In this document: positions 1 through 10,000 of the stretch, one piece after another
Position numbering within the stretch: the stretch's first letter is position 1
Layout of the letters: the number at the start of each line of letters is the position of its first letter
DNA from: Symbiodinium natans
Lineage: Eukaryota > Sar > Dinophyceae > Suessiales > Symbiodiniaceae
DNA length: 64,000 nucleotides
NCBI GenBank assembly: GCA_905221605.1
Contig: CAJNDS010000403.1
Location: forward strand, 28,116-92,115
Direction: 5' to 3'
Program-made: the position numbers and the translations under genes
The notes under the pieces: generated by a model
The model's input: the letters and a program-made list of their open reading frames with translations, nothing else
Database searches by the model: none
What the model was told of the DNA's origin: nothing

Positions 1-430
1 CAACTTATGCTGCGCAGTAAATTGGGCCAAGAAAGCACAGCATGCGCATACACATGCATTGGGCGAGACACGCATACTTGTAGCCCATGTTTCGCGCAGG
101 CCTACTCCACCTACCGCCCCGCCCCCCGCCCCCCAGCCCCTAGACCCTGAACACCCCCTCCACCCCAGCCCCTACCTAGACCCTGCATGAACGAAACATC
201 ATGAGCAACAGAAGAGTTTCTGGTTAAATCACTTTCTTTTGGGGTGTCATGGAAAAGGCGAGGTGTCATGGGTCGTCCCGGGTCGTGGCCTCCAACACAC
301 AGGGGCGCGCTCTGAGCACGGTTAGCCCCAGGGTTGTGCATGCGAGACGCCCGGGGCGAAGCATGGACACCCTTCGACCCTCGGAACAGTGTTCAGCACG
401 ACCGCTACCAATACCGCCACGAGGGCGGCC
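1..430. other. GC-rich stretch, no gene seen
   Basis: No reading frame here has recognisable domain content. There is a C-rich run around 110-175. I see nothing further. Confidence 0.5.
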
Positions 431-560
431 TGAACAAGGGCATTGCGGTGGCTTGGCTCACTACAGTACGTGGTGGCTCACTGGCTCGCGGTGGCTCAAT
501 GTAGCGGTGGCTCAATTGCTCGCAGTGCCTTGGTGGGTTCACCAGCGGTGGCTCACTCCA
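431..560. repeat. degenerate tandem repeat (ggtggctca core)
   Basis: The core ggtggctca recurs about six times at irregular 15-30 bp spacing, for example near 448, 470, 491, 504 and 546. The short ORFs over it translate the repeat and are not gene-like. Confidence 0.6.
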
Positions 561-689
561 TGGGTCGCGTAGGAAATCGTATTGTTGGGTTTTGGTGGCT
601 CTTATTTCTGACCCAAGGGCCGTAACAGATCGTATTGTTGGGCTCTCACTGAGGCTTTCGTCCGGCGGAAACATGCTTCAAGATCGACG

Positions 690-810
690 ACGATGGCTAC
701 TACTACTGCTCTACTACTGCTACGACTGCCACTCCTACCACAGACACAAGCACCACTGCTGCTACTGCTACTGCTCTTCTACTACTGCTACTACAACGAC
801 GACGGCGACT
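690..810 (+). repeat. imperfect CTA/CTG trinucleotide repeat
   Basis: Interrupted ctactactgct-type triplets. The (CTA)n theme returns as a much longer array at 45.7 kb. Confidence 0.6.
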
Positions 811-829
811 CATAGTACTAGTCATAAGA

Positions 830-1790
830 ATCAATGAAAGCAGCTGCAGCGATGACTTGCGCATCAAATCTTAAACGCTAGAAATTCGCAATGACAGCCT
901 GCAGAATAAGGAGTCGCCTTAAACTTATCCCTTTGCGTCGGCAACACACGATTCATGGGCTTGAGAAAGTAAAGTGGCTTGGTTCCTGGGCATTGTGGCA
1001 CCGTACTGTTTGGTGTTTTCGGTGGTGTAACCAATAAATATGATCCCAATTCTCACTCCAGGCCTGGCCCGGTGATCTCGTCGGGCCTTGTTGGAAGCTC
1101 GTCCGTCGGTGTAATCTCTGTCCAAAAGTAGGGTGGATCCCAGCGCCACACAGCGTCATGGTCTCCGAAGTCTGGCAACGCGATGGTTTAGGGCTTAGGG
1201 TTAAGTGCGACAACACGTACTGAGCTTCCTGCCTGGGTCCAGGCCCCCATAGATGACACTGGGCAGGTAGGCTTTCTCACTGCTGCGGGCGATGGCAAAC
1301 TGGACGCTCGCGAGCGGCAGGGACCGCACACTTCCAGAGAGATCTTCCCAACCCCGGCCGAAAGCCTCGTTGCACCAACTGCTGCACAGCAGTTTCGACA
1401 TGGACACATATGGCCGAGGCAAGAAACCAGCTATGGCTAAGAAGCTGCTGAGAAGCAGGGCCCGGACGGGGCTCTCCCACAGCAAAGGTCGAAAGGTGGA
1501 ATGTCTTGCACTTCACCTTATCCGCCCTGCCAAGCGATACCGTCATGAGATCCACTCGAACCCAAGCCTTCCTTGACAGGATTTCAAATTAAAGTGTTTC
1601 TCGACTTGCGAGCTGTCTGCAAGTCTCCGACCCACCCTAAATGAAAAAAACCCTAATTAAACCCTATGGCTCCTCTTCGCGTTCCAGGACCAGCACACCT
1701 TGGTGATTTTCACGTCCTTCGATGCGACCCCTATCTCCGCCATGAGGCTCACGCCGGCCTTCGACAACATGAGGGTTTAGGGTTTTAGTG
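830..1790. other. unassigned stretch with telomere-like edges
   Basis: Minus-strand frames around 1201-1485 look weakly coding but match no family I recognise. Telomere-like words occur near 1186-1203 (agggcttagggtt) and 1770-1785 (gggtttagggtttt). No gene can be supported. Confidence 0.35.
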
Positions 1791-1797
1791 TCCATGC

Positions 1798-2336
1798 ATG
1801 ACTCCATGGCAAGACAGTGACAGCAGCCAAGCCTCCGAAGAGACCGGCAAAGTGAACTCGATAGGCTCCGTGAGGTTCTCGACAGCTATAGGGTTGCCGT
1901 TCTCCTCCAGGAAAGAAATGGTTGTGCCAGAGGCTGCATCAATCAGCACGCTGGAGTCGTCAAGCTGGACGACAGATCCATTGGCACCCGTCGGGCCCAC
2001 TGCCAAAACCAGCGTGCTCACGCCGGCGGACGCGGCGATCTGTTGCAAGACGCTGCCGGGTACTGACACACTGCTTGTGGGACTTTCGACTTCAAGTGTT
2101 TCGTTCTCCGAGATTTCGTTGACCCTGACCAGAGTCACTTGTACCGGCTCTCCCCTTGATGTATTGACAAGAATGTTGGCGGACCCGTTGCTGGAGTTGC
2201 TGGAATTGAGCAAAGCTGTTAACGCGGACTGCACGGCCGAAATCTGATCCTGCTCAGCCTCTTGAATCTCCTGGTCGCTCTCCTCTAGATCGCTTGGTAA
2301 TGTGGTCGTCGTGGTCACCAAGTCCTGCGGGGTCAG
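1798..2336 (-). CDS. exon-like fragment, possible GAIN/REJ-type extracellular protein
   Basis: An open minus-strand stretch of about 178 residues. It begins with a Thr run (VTTTTT), passes through an Asn/Ser-rich part with several N-glycosylation sequons (NSSN, NETL, NLTE), and ends in a hydrophobic beta-rich part (NLTEPIEFTLPVSSEAW). That ending resembles the 'NL..PI.F.LP' strand seen in GAIN/REJ regions of polycystin-like and adhesion-type proteins. A possible 3' splice site, cccgcag followed by g, lies at about 2324-2330 just upstream. No start codon fits and both sides run into telomere-like repeats, so this is probably one exon or a dispersed fragment. The family assignment is tentative; the coding character is more secure. 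Confidence 0.4.
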
Positions 2337-3455
2337 ACGAACTCAGTGCTGGCTTGAGCGCCAAAGCTGTGGAGCTTCAAACGGCCTTGACCACAGTTGT
2401 TGTCGTTGTGGTCGGAACCTGCACCAGTGGACGCTTGGGTCTACAATGCACCAGGTCCCTGAAAACCCTACACGCTGAACCCTAAACCCCAAACCCTCAA
2501 GCCCCTGTAACTTGAAATTATTCAAAAGTCCAAAAACTCCTCGAAACTTTCCCCGGACTTGAACCCTGAAGAATATCACCGACACTGCAGCTGCCTAGGA
2601 TTTGCAGCGTTTGGTTGCACTGCACGTGTTACACGGGTGAGCGTGACAAGCGTGATACCCAGACTTGAAGCATGAAACGCAAGTAAAATCGAAACTCGAA
2701 ACTTTCCTCGAAACTTTCCCTGGACCTGAACCCTGAATAGAATCAAAACTCGAAACTTCCTCCAAACTCCTCCCCGGACCTGAACCCTTGATAATTTCAG
2801 TAAACCCTAAACCGCATGGTGGCATGGCTGGTTGTTGGGGCTGCGGCTGGTGTCGTGACATCCTCTGCAGGCAGCAGGCACAAGGAGTTGATCCGAGCGA
2901 GGCTTCACCCACGTGATTTGCAAAAAAAACAGATTTAGGGTGTCGTGGGGGTTGCTACCACAAAGAAGTCAGTATACCCGACAGTAGGATCCCCTTTTCA
3001 TGAAGGTAAGCTGTAGCCCCCAACCTCAATTTGCTCAAACCCCAAGCCCCGTGCAGGACACAAAGCTCGTCCTGTCGAGGGCCGTAGTAGCCGTTAGACT
3101 GGCCACGGCCACGACGCTTGAAACGCCATCCAGTGATGGCCTCAGCGACAGCTTTTCAGGGTTTCGACGGGGGTCTTAGAGGGAGTTTAGGGAGTTTAAG
3201 GTAAACCCTTTAAAGAAAATTGCGACAGGCATATGGGATGTCGCCTCGGCCTTGCAACGAGGTCTCAAGAATTCGGGGGGGATGTGAGTGCGTGTGGGTT
3301 GGAACCCCCCAGAATTCTCTCGTGTGAGAGCCCTTCTTGGAGATCACAGCATCTGAGGAAGGCAGCTCCCGGGATGGAGAGTACTTGGGATCGAAATCCT
3401 CACGACTGCTGTCGTTTCAGAACAGCAAATTGAAAATCATATGCAAGAATATTTC
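2337..3455. other. telomere-like repeats and unassigned sequence
   Basis: Telomere-like CCCTAAA words lie at 2462-2505. Imperfect repeats of 'tcgaaactttcc...ggacctgaaccctgaa' occur at 2530-2575, 2690-2740 and 2745-2790. No convincing gene is seen. Confidence 0.45.
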
Positions 3456-3868
3456 TTATATACAGTAATGTTCAATAAAATACAACAAAATGGAATAATA
3501 TACAAGAATACAAGACCATGCAATAATATATTTTTTGGCTTTACCTTCTAGGATATAGTGTTTGAGCTGTAGGTCTCTTGCTATTTCCTTAACCGTGTAT
3601 GTCTGTTCGCTCCACTGATTACGACTTTCCTTTCTTGAAGTCATGTTGCCCTTTCCTTTTACAAATACTTTCACCTTATCCCCGACTTCTACCTTCGGAT
3701 ATTTTCTTAAATACTTTTCTTTCAATACCGAATTTGCCTTCACTTTCACCGCGTTCTCGTCCTTATGTGCTTCGTCTGGTGTCATATCCGTTGTTGTGTG
3801 TTTCATTGGTTCATTATATTTGTTTAATGCTGTTTGTAGTAATATTGTCCACGCACCTTTAGCAAAAA
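3456..3868 (-). pseudogene. C-terminal remnant of a retroviral-type integrase
   Basis: The minus-strand frame reads ALNKYNEPMKHTTTDMTPDEA and then KVEVGDKVKVFVKGKG...WSEQTYTVKEI. The 'YN...H.TT.MTP.EA' end of the catalytic core, followed by an SH3/chromo-like 'VGDKVKV...W....YTV' module, is typical of integrases of Polinton/Maverick elements and Ty3-like retroelements. The catalytic D,D-35-E part is absent. The upstream (5') side is replaced at 3868 by foldback repeats, whose translation supplies the first 25 or so residues of the open frame. A dead fragment is therefore likely. Which of the two element classes it came from cannot be decided here. Confidence 0.6.
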
Positions 3869-4265
3869 GATGGTTTTCCTGAGGCAGACCAGGCCAAAAC
3901 CGTCTTTTTACGTGGGAAAAGTTGGTTTTTCCATGACAAACCATCTTTTTTACGAGGCAAAACCAAAAAAAGCATCTTTTTCAAAGTCCCCCCCATTCAC
4001 TAAAAAAAGATGGTTTTTTGTTTTTTTGGTTTTGCCTCGTAAAAGATGGTTTTTCATAGAAAAACCAACTTTTCCCTCGTAAGAAGATCGTAAGAAGATG
4101 GTTTTCCTGAGGCAGACCAAGCCAAAACCATCTTTTTACGAGGGAAAAATTGGTTTTTCTATGAAAAACCATCTTTTTACGAGGCAAAACCAAAAAAACC
4201 ATCTTTTTGAAAATCCCCCCCCCATTCTCTAAAAAAGATGGTTTTTTTGGTTTTTTGGTTTTGCC
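3865..4265. repeat. foldback repeats, two direct copies 228 bp apart
   Basis: The segment starting aagatggttttcctgaggc occurs at 3867 and again at 4095. Each copy holds a long inverted repeat (aaaccatctttttacgagg against cctcgtaaaagatggtttt, arms of about 45-50 bp) separated by a C-rich spacer (about 3987-3998 and 4216-4225). These could form large hairpins. They abut the integrase remnant directly. Confidence 0.75.
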
Positions 4266-4286
4266 CGTGTCGGCGTCCAATCCTGT

Positions 4287-4394
4287 GGTCCGTGTGGGGT
4301 CTGTTTTGTCAAGAGACATCCACTGAGAGTAGCAAAACAAGGTCCGTGTGGGGTCTGTTTTGTCAAGAGACAGTCATTGAGAGTAGCAAAAAAC
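4287..4394 (+). repeat. 54-bp tandem duplication
   Basis: The unit starting gtccgtgtggggtctgtttt occurs at 4288 and 4342, differing at a few positions (acatccact against acagtcatt). Confidence 0.8.
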
Positions 4395-4465
4395 GGCATA
4401 GGGCACGAGCGGGTTTTAAACAGTATTTACAAGGGAAACGGCCTCACGGTGGGTCATGGGGGGGG

Positions 4466-4490
4466 TGTGTCCATATATATATATATGTGT
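4466..4490. repeat. short (TA)n microsatellite
   Basis: A run of alternating TA inside an otherwise unassigned stretch (4395-4555) that has no gene-like frame. Confidence 0.8.
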
Positions 4491-4555
4491 ACGAGGAACC
4501 TTCCTGTATTATGTGACCATGCGTCTCTTCTGAACTATTCAAACCTAGAGGGTTC

Positions 4556-4609
4556 GAATAGTTTGAATAGTTTGGGGGTCCGGCCTGGGCCAAACTATTC
4601 AAACTATTC
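4556..4609. repeat. near-perfect hairpin (18-bp arms)
   Basis: Arms gaatagtttgaatagttt and aaactattcaaactattc are exact reverse complements around a GC-rich loop (gggggtccggcctgggcc). A further half-copy, gaactattcaaacc, lies just upstream at 4532. Confidence 0.8.
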
Positions 4610-4617
4610 AAACTACG

Positions 4618-5219
4618 GCCTCGTCCGCTTCTAGGGGTTTTGGGTTGTCACGGTCTCGTCCACTTCTAGGGGTTTGGGGCTGTCATGGCTTTGTCCGCTT
4701 CTAGGGGTTTGGGGCTGTCACGGTTTCGTCCGCTTTTACGGGTTTTGGGCTGTCACGGTCTCGTCCGTTTCTAGGGGTTTGGGGCTGTCACGGTTTCGTC
4801 CGCTTCTCGGGGTTTTGTGCTGTCACGGTCTCGTTCGTCCACTTCTAGAGGTTTTGGGCTGTCACGGTCTCGTTCGCTTCTGGGGGTTTTGGGTTGTCAC
4901 GGTCTCGTCCGCTTCTAGGGGCTTTTGAGCTGTCACGGTTTCGTCCGCTTCTGGGGGTTTTGGGCTGTCACGGTCTCGTCCGTTCTAGGGGTTTTGGGCT
5001 GTCACGGTTTCGTCCGCTTCTCGGGGTTTTGTGCTGTCACGGTCTCAGACCGTCCACTTCTAGAGGTTTTGGGTTGTCACGGTCTCGTTCGCTTCTGGGG
5101 GTTTTGGGTTGTCACGGTCTCGTCCGCTTCTAGGGGTTTTTGAGCTGTCACGGTTTCGTCCGCTTCTGGGGGTTTTGGGCTGTCACGGTCTCGTCCATTC
5201 TGGCGGTTTTGGGCTGTCA
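4618..5219 (+). repeat. 35-bp satellite with 214-bp higher-order repeat
   Basis: About 17 copies of a unit of roughly 35 bp with core ggggttttgggctgtcacgg. Variants recur in a fixed order: the variant ctcggggttttgtgctg appears near 4804 and 5018, giving a higher-order period of about 214 bp (six units). All reading frames over it translate the repeat and are not genes. Confidence 0.85.
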
Positions 5220-5340
5220 CACTGCACTAGACTGAAGACTGCAGGGGCCCGCCAATGTGTGGGTGTGGGTGTGTGGGTGCGTGCGTGCGTGGGTGACATC
5301 GTTTTTGGACCCATTAAACCCTCTAAGTGAACCCTGTACA

Positions 5341-5397
5341 CATTAAAGGGTTTAGGGTTTGAAGTGTATCTAGGGTTTAGAGTTTAGGGCTGGGGGA
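5341..5397 (+). repeat. interstitial telomere-like repeat
   Basis: Several degenerate gggtttaggg words, G-rich on the plus strand. The 120 bases before it (5220-5340) hold a short GT-rich run and no gene. Confidence 0.75.
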
Positions 5398-5419
5398 GTG
5401 GGTGCGGGGAGATGCGGAT

Positions 5420-5700
5420 GAGATGCGGGGAGGGTCAGGCCCAAGTGCGGGGGAGTCCAGGTTTTCGATTGTTTGGGTTTTGAAAATGCGGAAAACCTGG
5501 ACTCCGCGGCGGCCGCTTGCCTGGAGTCCGGGGGCACATGAGAGATTGCAGGGGAGTGGGGAGGGGTCAGGCCCAAGCGCGGGGGGAGTCCAGGTTTTCG
5601 ATCGTTTGGGACCTGCAAAGGCTGAAAATCTGGACTCCCCCGCAGCCGCTCGTCTGGAGTCCGGGGGCAGCGGGCACAGTACAGACTGCCCCCCCAACCC
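5420..5700. repeat. tandem repeat with internal inverted repeat
   Basis: Two copies of about 136 bp, both starting gggtcaggcccaag (near 5429 and 5565). Each has opposed arms, gagtccaggttttcg and the reverse complement of aaaacctggactc, so each copy can form a hairpin. Confidence 0.75.
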
Positions 5701-5819
5701 CGCGGTTGACTCCCACCCAAAACAAAAGATTGCTTGCCTTTCCTTCCTCCCCCCGCCGTAAAAAGCTGTAAAAAAGCTAACCATCGCTCCAAAACATTCT
5801 TGCGGGGACGTATCGGACT

Positions 5820-6775
5820 TTCGCAACGAGGCCCAAACGAAACGTCCCCAAAACATGTTTTTGGGGACGTTTCGTTTTGGGCCCTTCTTTCGTGCTTCGC
5901 AAAGGGACGCAAACGAAATGTGTCCAACACATTCTTTGACGTCGTTTCGTTTTAGCATTTTTTGTCCTTCGTGAACAGGCCCAACGAAACCTCCCCAAAG
6001 CATGTTTTTTGGAACGTTTCGTTTGGGCCCTTTGTTCGTGCTCGCAAAGGGACGCAAACAATGTCTCCAAAACATTCTTTTGGGGGCGTGCAAAGAGGCC
6101 CAAACGAAACGCCCCAAAGACATAAAGACATGCCCCAAAGAGGTGCATGGTGCTCCGACCCAAATGCGGGGAGAGACCCGAGGACGGGTAAAACAGGTTT
6201 AAATTTTGAACCGTTTAAATCGTTTAAACACAGTCGCGCGTGTTTAGTGCTTTTTTTGTTTTGTTGTGCGTTTTCCTGTGAAGGTTTTTACAAGCACGGG
6301 TGCCGGCCCTCGATATAACAGTGGCCTGCTTTTGTGGAAGCGTGAAACGCGCGTGAAAAAGGTGGGTTGGGACGCAAACGAAATGTCTCCAAAACGTTCT
6401 TTTGGGGCCGTTTCGTTTTAGGGTTTTGTTTGTGCTTCGCAAATTCGCAAAACAACTTAGACGAAACGTCCCAAAGCTTTCGGGACGTCTCGTTTTGGCA
6501 TTTTTTATAGGGTTCGGAAGTATGGGTTTAGGGTTTAGGGTGGTTTAGGGTTTAGGGCGTTTTAAGAAACATGAAACAACCCCGAAAACCCTTTTTGTTT
6601 TTGAGACATTTCGTATGCGTCCATTTGTGAAGCATGAACAAAAGGAAACGGCTTTGCGAAGCAGAAACAAAACTCCAATGCCAAAACGAAACGTCCCAAA
6701 GAACGGTTGCACGAACAAAAGGGCTCAAAACGGAAAGTCCCCAAAAACATGTTTTGGGGACGTTCGTTTGGGCCT
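5820..6775. repeat. family of about seven imperfect palindromes
   Basis: The palindrome has left arm aacgaaacgtccccaaaa and right arm ggggacgtttcgtttt. It recurs at about 5834-5878, 5910-5954, 5981-6028, 6055-6100, 6371-6421, 6455-6500 and 6676-6772. Spacers between copies are also related (cgtgcttcgcaaagggacgc). Frames over the array are repeat translations. A gap at 6120-6370 shows nothing recognisable. Confidence 0.8.
6518..6562 (+). repeat. interstitial telomere-like repeat
   Basis: Six or so gggttta/tttaggg words in G-rich orientation. Confidence 0.85.
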
Positions 6776-7070
6776 ACCGTATGGCTTGGGCATCCTTAAG
6801 ACAGGACTTTTCAGGCACAGAGAGCCACGGGAAGCTGCGGGAAGCTATGAGAGGCCTGACTTCTATATGCATTCCCGAGACTTAACGGTCGGAAGACCGT
6901 CAGGGCTTGGGAATCCTTAAGACAGGATATGTGAGAAGCAGTCACAGGTGGGGAGATCTGCTGCCTTCGACCGTTAGGGCTTGGGCCTGGGAATGCTTAA
7001 GACAGGGCATTTCAGCCACAGAGAGCATTCCCGAGACTGAACGGTCGGAAGCCGTCACAGGTGAGGGAGT
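6775..7070 (+). repeat. degenerate tandem repeat, about 115-bp unit
   Basis: The words gggcttggg..atcc/gcttaagacagg and cccgagac..aacggtcggaag return three times (near 6785, 6903 and 6978). The palindrome acggtcggaagaccgt lies inside. Confidence 0.65.
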
Positions 7071-7114
7071 TTGAGCTTCAGAGCTCCAGAAAGGCTTGCG
7101 CTGTATGTGAAAAG

Positions 7115-7305
7115 CGTGCTCTGTGTATTAAATGGGGCGCTGGGGGTACCTCGCACAGTTCTCAAAAACCTTTCATTGTTTGCTTAACAACCACGCTTTT
7201 TGTATTAAATGGGGTGCTGGGGGTACCTCGCGCATTTTCAAAGAAATCGAAAAAAACTGCTGTTCCTGTATTACATGGGGTGCTGGGGGTACCTCACCGC
7301 CCGCG
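7115..7305 (+). repeat. degenerate tandem repeat, about 75-bp unit
   Basis: Three copies of tattaaatggggtgctgggggtacct-like sequence, near 7127, 7203 and 7270. The ORFs over it simply translate the unit. Confidence 0.75.
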
Positions 7306-7319
7306 CATACAAGCGCTGC

Positions 7320-7432
7320 GTTGCATTGCGTAACACGCAATGCAACGCTCCGTATTAAATGGCTGTATTGAATGGCCCAGGGCCATTTAATACAGAGCAT
7401 ATGCTCGGCATTTAATATGGCCATTCCCAAGG
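7320..7432. repeat. cluster of adjacent hairpins
   Basis: Two clear inverted repeats in a row. ttgcattgcg-taaca-cgcaatgcaa (7321-7345) has perfect 10-bp arms. ctgtattgaatggccc against gggccatttaatacag (7363-7395) has one mismatch. The cattta/attaaat theme continues to 7425. Confidence 0.75.
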
Positions 7433-8490
7433 GGGGTCGAATGAAATATGGTGTAATGAAATTATATAATATGTATGTATGTTCCATACCACAATGTCAT
7501 ACTGCATTATCTTGTACCAAAATACAATAAGGAACATGATACAATACGAGGAAATATAGCACAGCGAACCCTAAACCGTAAACCCTAAAAAGTGAGATTT
7601 GGGGGGGGGGGGAGGGGCGGGGAGCCGAGCCCCAGGCACCTGGGGTTGCTCCGGACAGCTCCTGCATGCGGCGCATCTGACAACCGTGGGCAGATGACGG
7701 CCGTGCCATGGTTTACGGTTTAGGGGTTTTGGGTTTAGGGCTTTAGGGTTGAGATTCAATTATGCCCCGCTCCTCAGGCGCCACTGCCGCGAGTGGCAGA
7801 ATCAGCAGCGAAGCAACCAAGGAAACGACTGGATGCATCAGGAGCGATATACGAATGTTACAGAGCGATTGGATTTCCGCACTGACTGGAGCCTAAAGCT
7901 GCACGACATCATATCATACACTATAGCGTAATATGGTATAATATAGCATAATGTCATATGATATAGTCTAATATGGTATAATAGATTCGAATGAAATCCG
8001 CCGAGGCCGGTCTGGAGAACCCGTAGACCAGATTTGTTGGCGATCAGGGGTTTTTTTACGCGGAATGGGCACCCTTCCAGGGCGACCAGTGTCCCATGCT
8101 GGGGCTTGTTTTGTCCCGTTCCGGCCGTCACCAACCCCCGCCCCCCCCCCCCCCGAAGAACCCCCCCCCCCCCGTCGTGCGCTGCTTGAATGGGTTTATT
8201 TGGAACCTGATGCTCGTTCTTTTTGTGCGGGGCAAGTCTTTTGAGGGGAGAGAAGAGGGAGGGGCAAGAACAAGTTAGGAAGAACATGAAAATTCCGGCC
8301 ACTATTCTCGTTTTCTCGTTCTCTTCAGCAAGTAACAAACAAAACTGATATGTGCTTGAAAAAAACCGAAGGAACCCTTTTCTTCCACGGTCTATGCTTC
8401 TCTCTATGCCTCGCCCTGTCTCAGCAAATCTCTGTCTTTGTAGCTCACCCTCCTCTCGTCTTGCACCTCTACAAGACACACCGCCCATAA
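7433..8490. other. gene-poor stretch with AT-rich, G/C-run and telomere-like parts
   Basis: Contents in order: AT-rich sequence with repeated atatggtataat-like words (7440-7560 and again 7905-7985); telomere-like repeats at 7564-7588 and 7710-7752; a G run near 7600; and C runs at 8139-8152 and 8161-8174. No frame looks like a gene. Confidence 0.5.
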
Positions 8491-8494
8491 AAGA

Positions 8495-8519
8495 AAAGAA
8501 GAGAGAAAGAGAGCGAGAG

Positions 8520-8582
<63 letters not shown>

Positions 8583-9727
8583 GAGAAGGAGAGAAGGAGA
8601 GAAAAGGAGAGAAAAGGAGAGAAGGGGAGAGAAGGGGAGAGAAGGGGAGAGAAGGGGAGAGAAGGGGAGAGAAGGGGAGAGAAGGGGAGAGAAGGGGAGA
8701 GAAGGGGAGAGAAGGGGAGAGAAGGGGAGAGAAGGGGAGAGGAGAGAAGGGGAGAGAAGGGGAGAGAAGGGGAGAGAAGGGGAGAGAAGGGGAGAGAAGG
8801 GGAGAGAAGGGGAGAGAAGGGGAGAGAAGGGGAGAGAAGGGGAGAGAAGGGGAGAGAAGGGGAGAGAAGGGGAGAGAAGGGGAGAGAAGGGGAGAGAAGG
8901 GGAGAGAAGGGGAGAGAAGGGGAGAGAAGGGGAGAGAAGGGGAGAGAAGGGGAGAGAGGGGAGAGAGGGGAGAGAGGAAGGAGAGAGAAGCGAGAGAGAA
9001 GGAGAGAGAAGGAGAGAGAAGGAGAGAGAAGGAGAGAGAAGGAGAGAGAAGGAGAGAGAAGGGGAGAGAAGGAGAGAGAAGGGGAGAGAAGGGGAGAGAA
9101 GAGGAGAGAAGGAGAGAGAAGGGGAGAGAAGAGGAGAGAAGGGGAGAGAAGGAGAGAGAAGGAGAGAGAAGAGGAGAGAAGGGGAGAGAAGGAGAGAGAA
9201 GGGGAGAGAAGGAGAGAGAAGGAGAGAGAAGGAGAGAGAAGGAGAGAGAAGGAGAGAGAAGGAGAGAGAAGGAGAGAGAAGGAGAGAGAAGGAGAGAGAA
9301 GGAGAGAGAAGGAGAGAGAAGGAGAGAGAAGGAGAGAGAAGGAGAGAGAAGGAGAGAGAAGGAGAGAGAAGGAGAGAGAAGGGGAGAGAAGGAGAGAGAA
9401 GGGGAGAGAAGGGGAGAGAAGAGGAGAGAAGGAGAGAGAAGGGGAGAGAAGAGGAGAGAAGGGGAGAGAAGGAGAGAGAAGGAGAGAGAAGAGGAGAGAA
9501 GGGGAGAGAAGGAGAGAGAAGGGGAGAGAAGGAGAGAGAAGGAGAGAGAAGGAGAGAGAAGGAGAGAGAAGGAGAGAGAAGGAGAGAGAAGGAGAGAGAA
9601 GGAGAGAGAAGGAGAGAGAAGGAGAGAGAAGGAGAGAGAAGGAGAGAGAAGGAGAGAAGGAGAGAAGGAGAGAAAGAGAGAGAGAGAGAGAGTGAGAGAG
9701 AGAAAGAGAGAGAGTGAGAGAGAGAGG
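8495..9727 (+). repeat. GA-rich decamer minisatellite (1.2 kb)
   Basis: Exactly 10-bp periodic: first mainly ggagagaagg (to about 8955), then mainly ggagagagaa with gggg and gagg variants (8990-9650). The edges are GA and GAAA microsatellite. A run of about 15 variant decamers at 9061-9210 reappears in the same order at 9381-9530, so part of the array was duplicated with a 320-bp offset. The long open frames on both strands exist only because stop codons cannot be formed from this sequence. Confidence 0.9.
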
Positions 9728-10000
9728 CTCACGACACGTGCCCGCCCCACGTCGGCTTGCCCTGCCGGCGGCGGCCCCTGCACCCTGTGCCGACACGCTT
9801 GCGCCTCGCTATCCGAGGCGGTCTCGCGTTTGCGGTTAAATTATAATCTAAAGCAATACAGAATATTCACACAGGACAATGTCATATCACATAGGATACT
9901 TATCATCTTCGCGCAAGTTCACCGCTGCTTCCGGCCGCAAACCCCTTTCCCTTGCAGCGCAGGTTGGCCGTAAGTCTGGACTCCTCCAATGTGTCAAATC
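9728..10000. other. unassigned stretch
   Basis: Short GC-rich part, then mixed sequence. No gene-like frame seen. Confidence 0.4.

Noticed and set aside
4618-5219. Regular 35-bp repeats considered as a CRISPR array
   Set aside because: There are no unique spacers; the repeats are head-to-tail satellite units, and the rest of the window is eukaryotic in character.
8352-9796. Long open frames (447, 459 and 652 codons) on both strands across the GA array
   Set aside because: Pure GA sequence cannot form stop codons; the translations are simple repeats on both strands at once.
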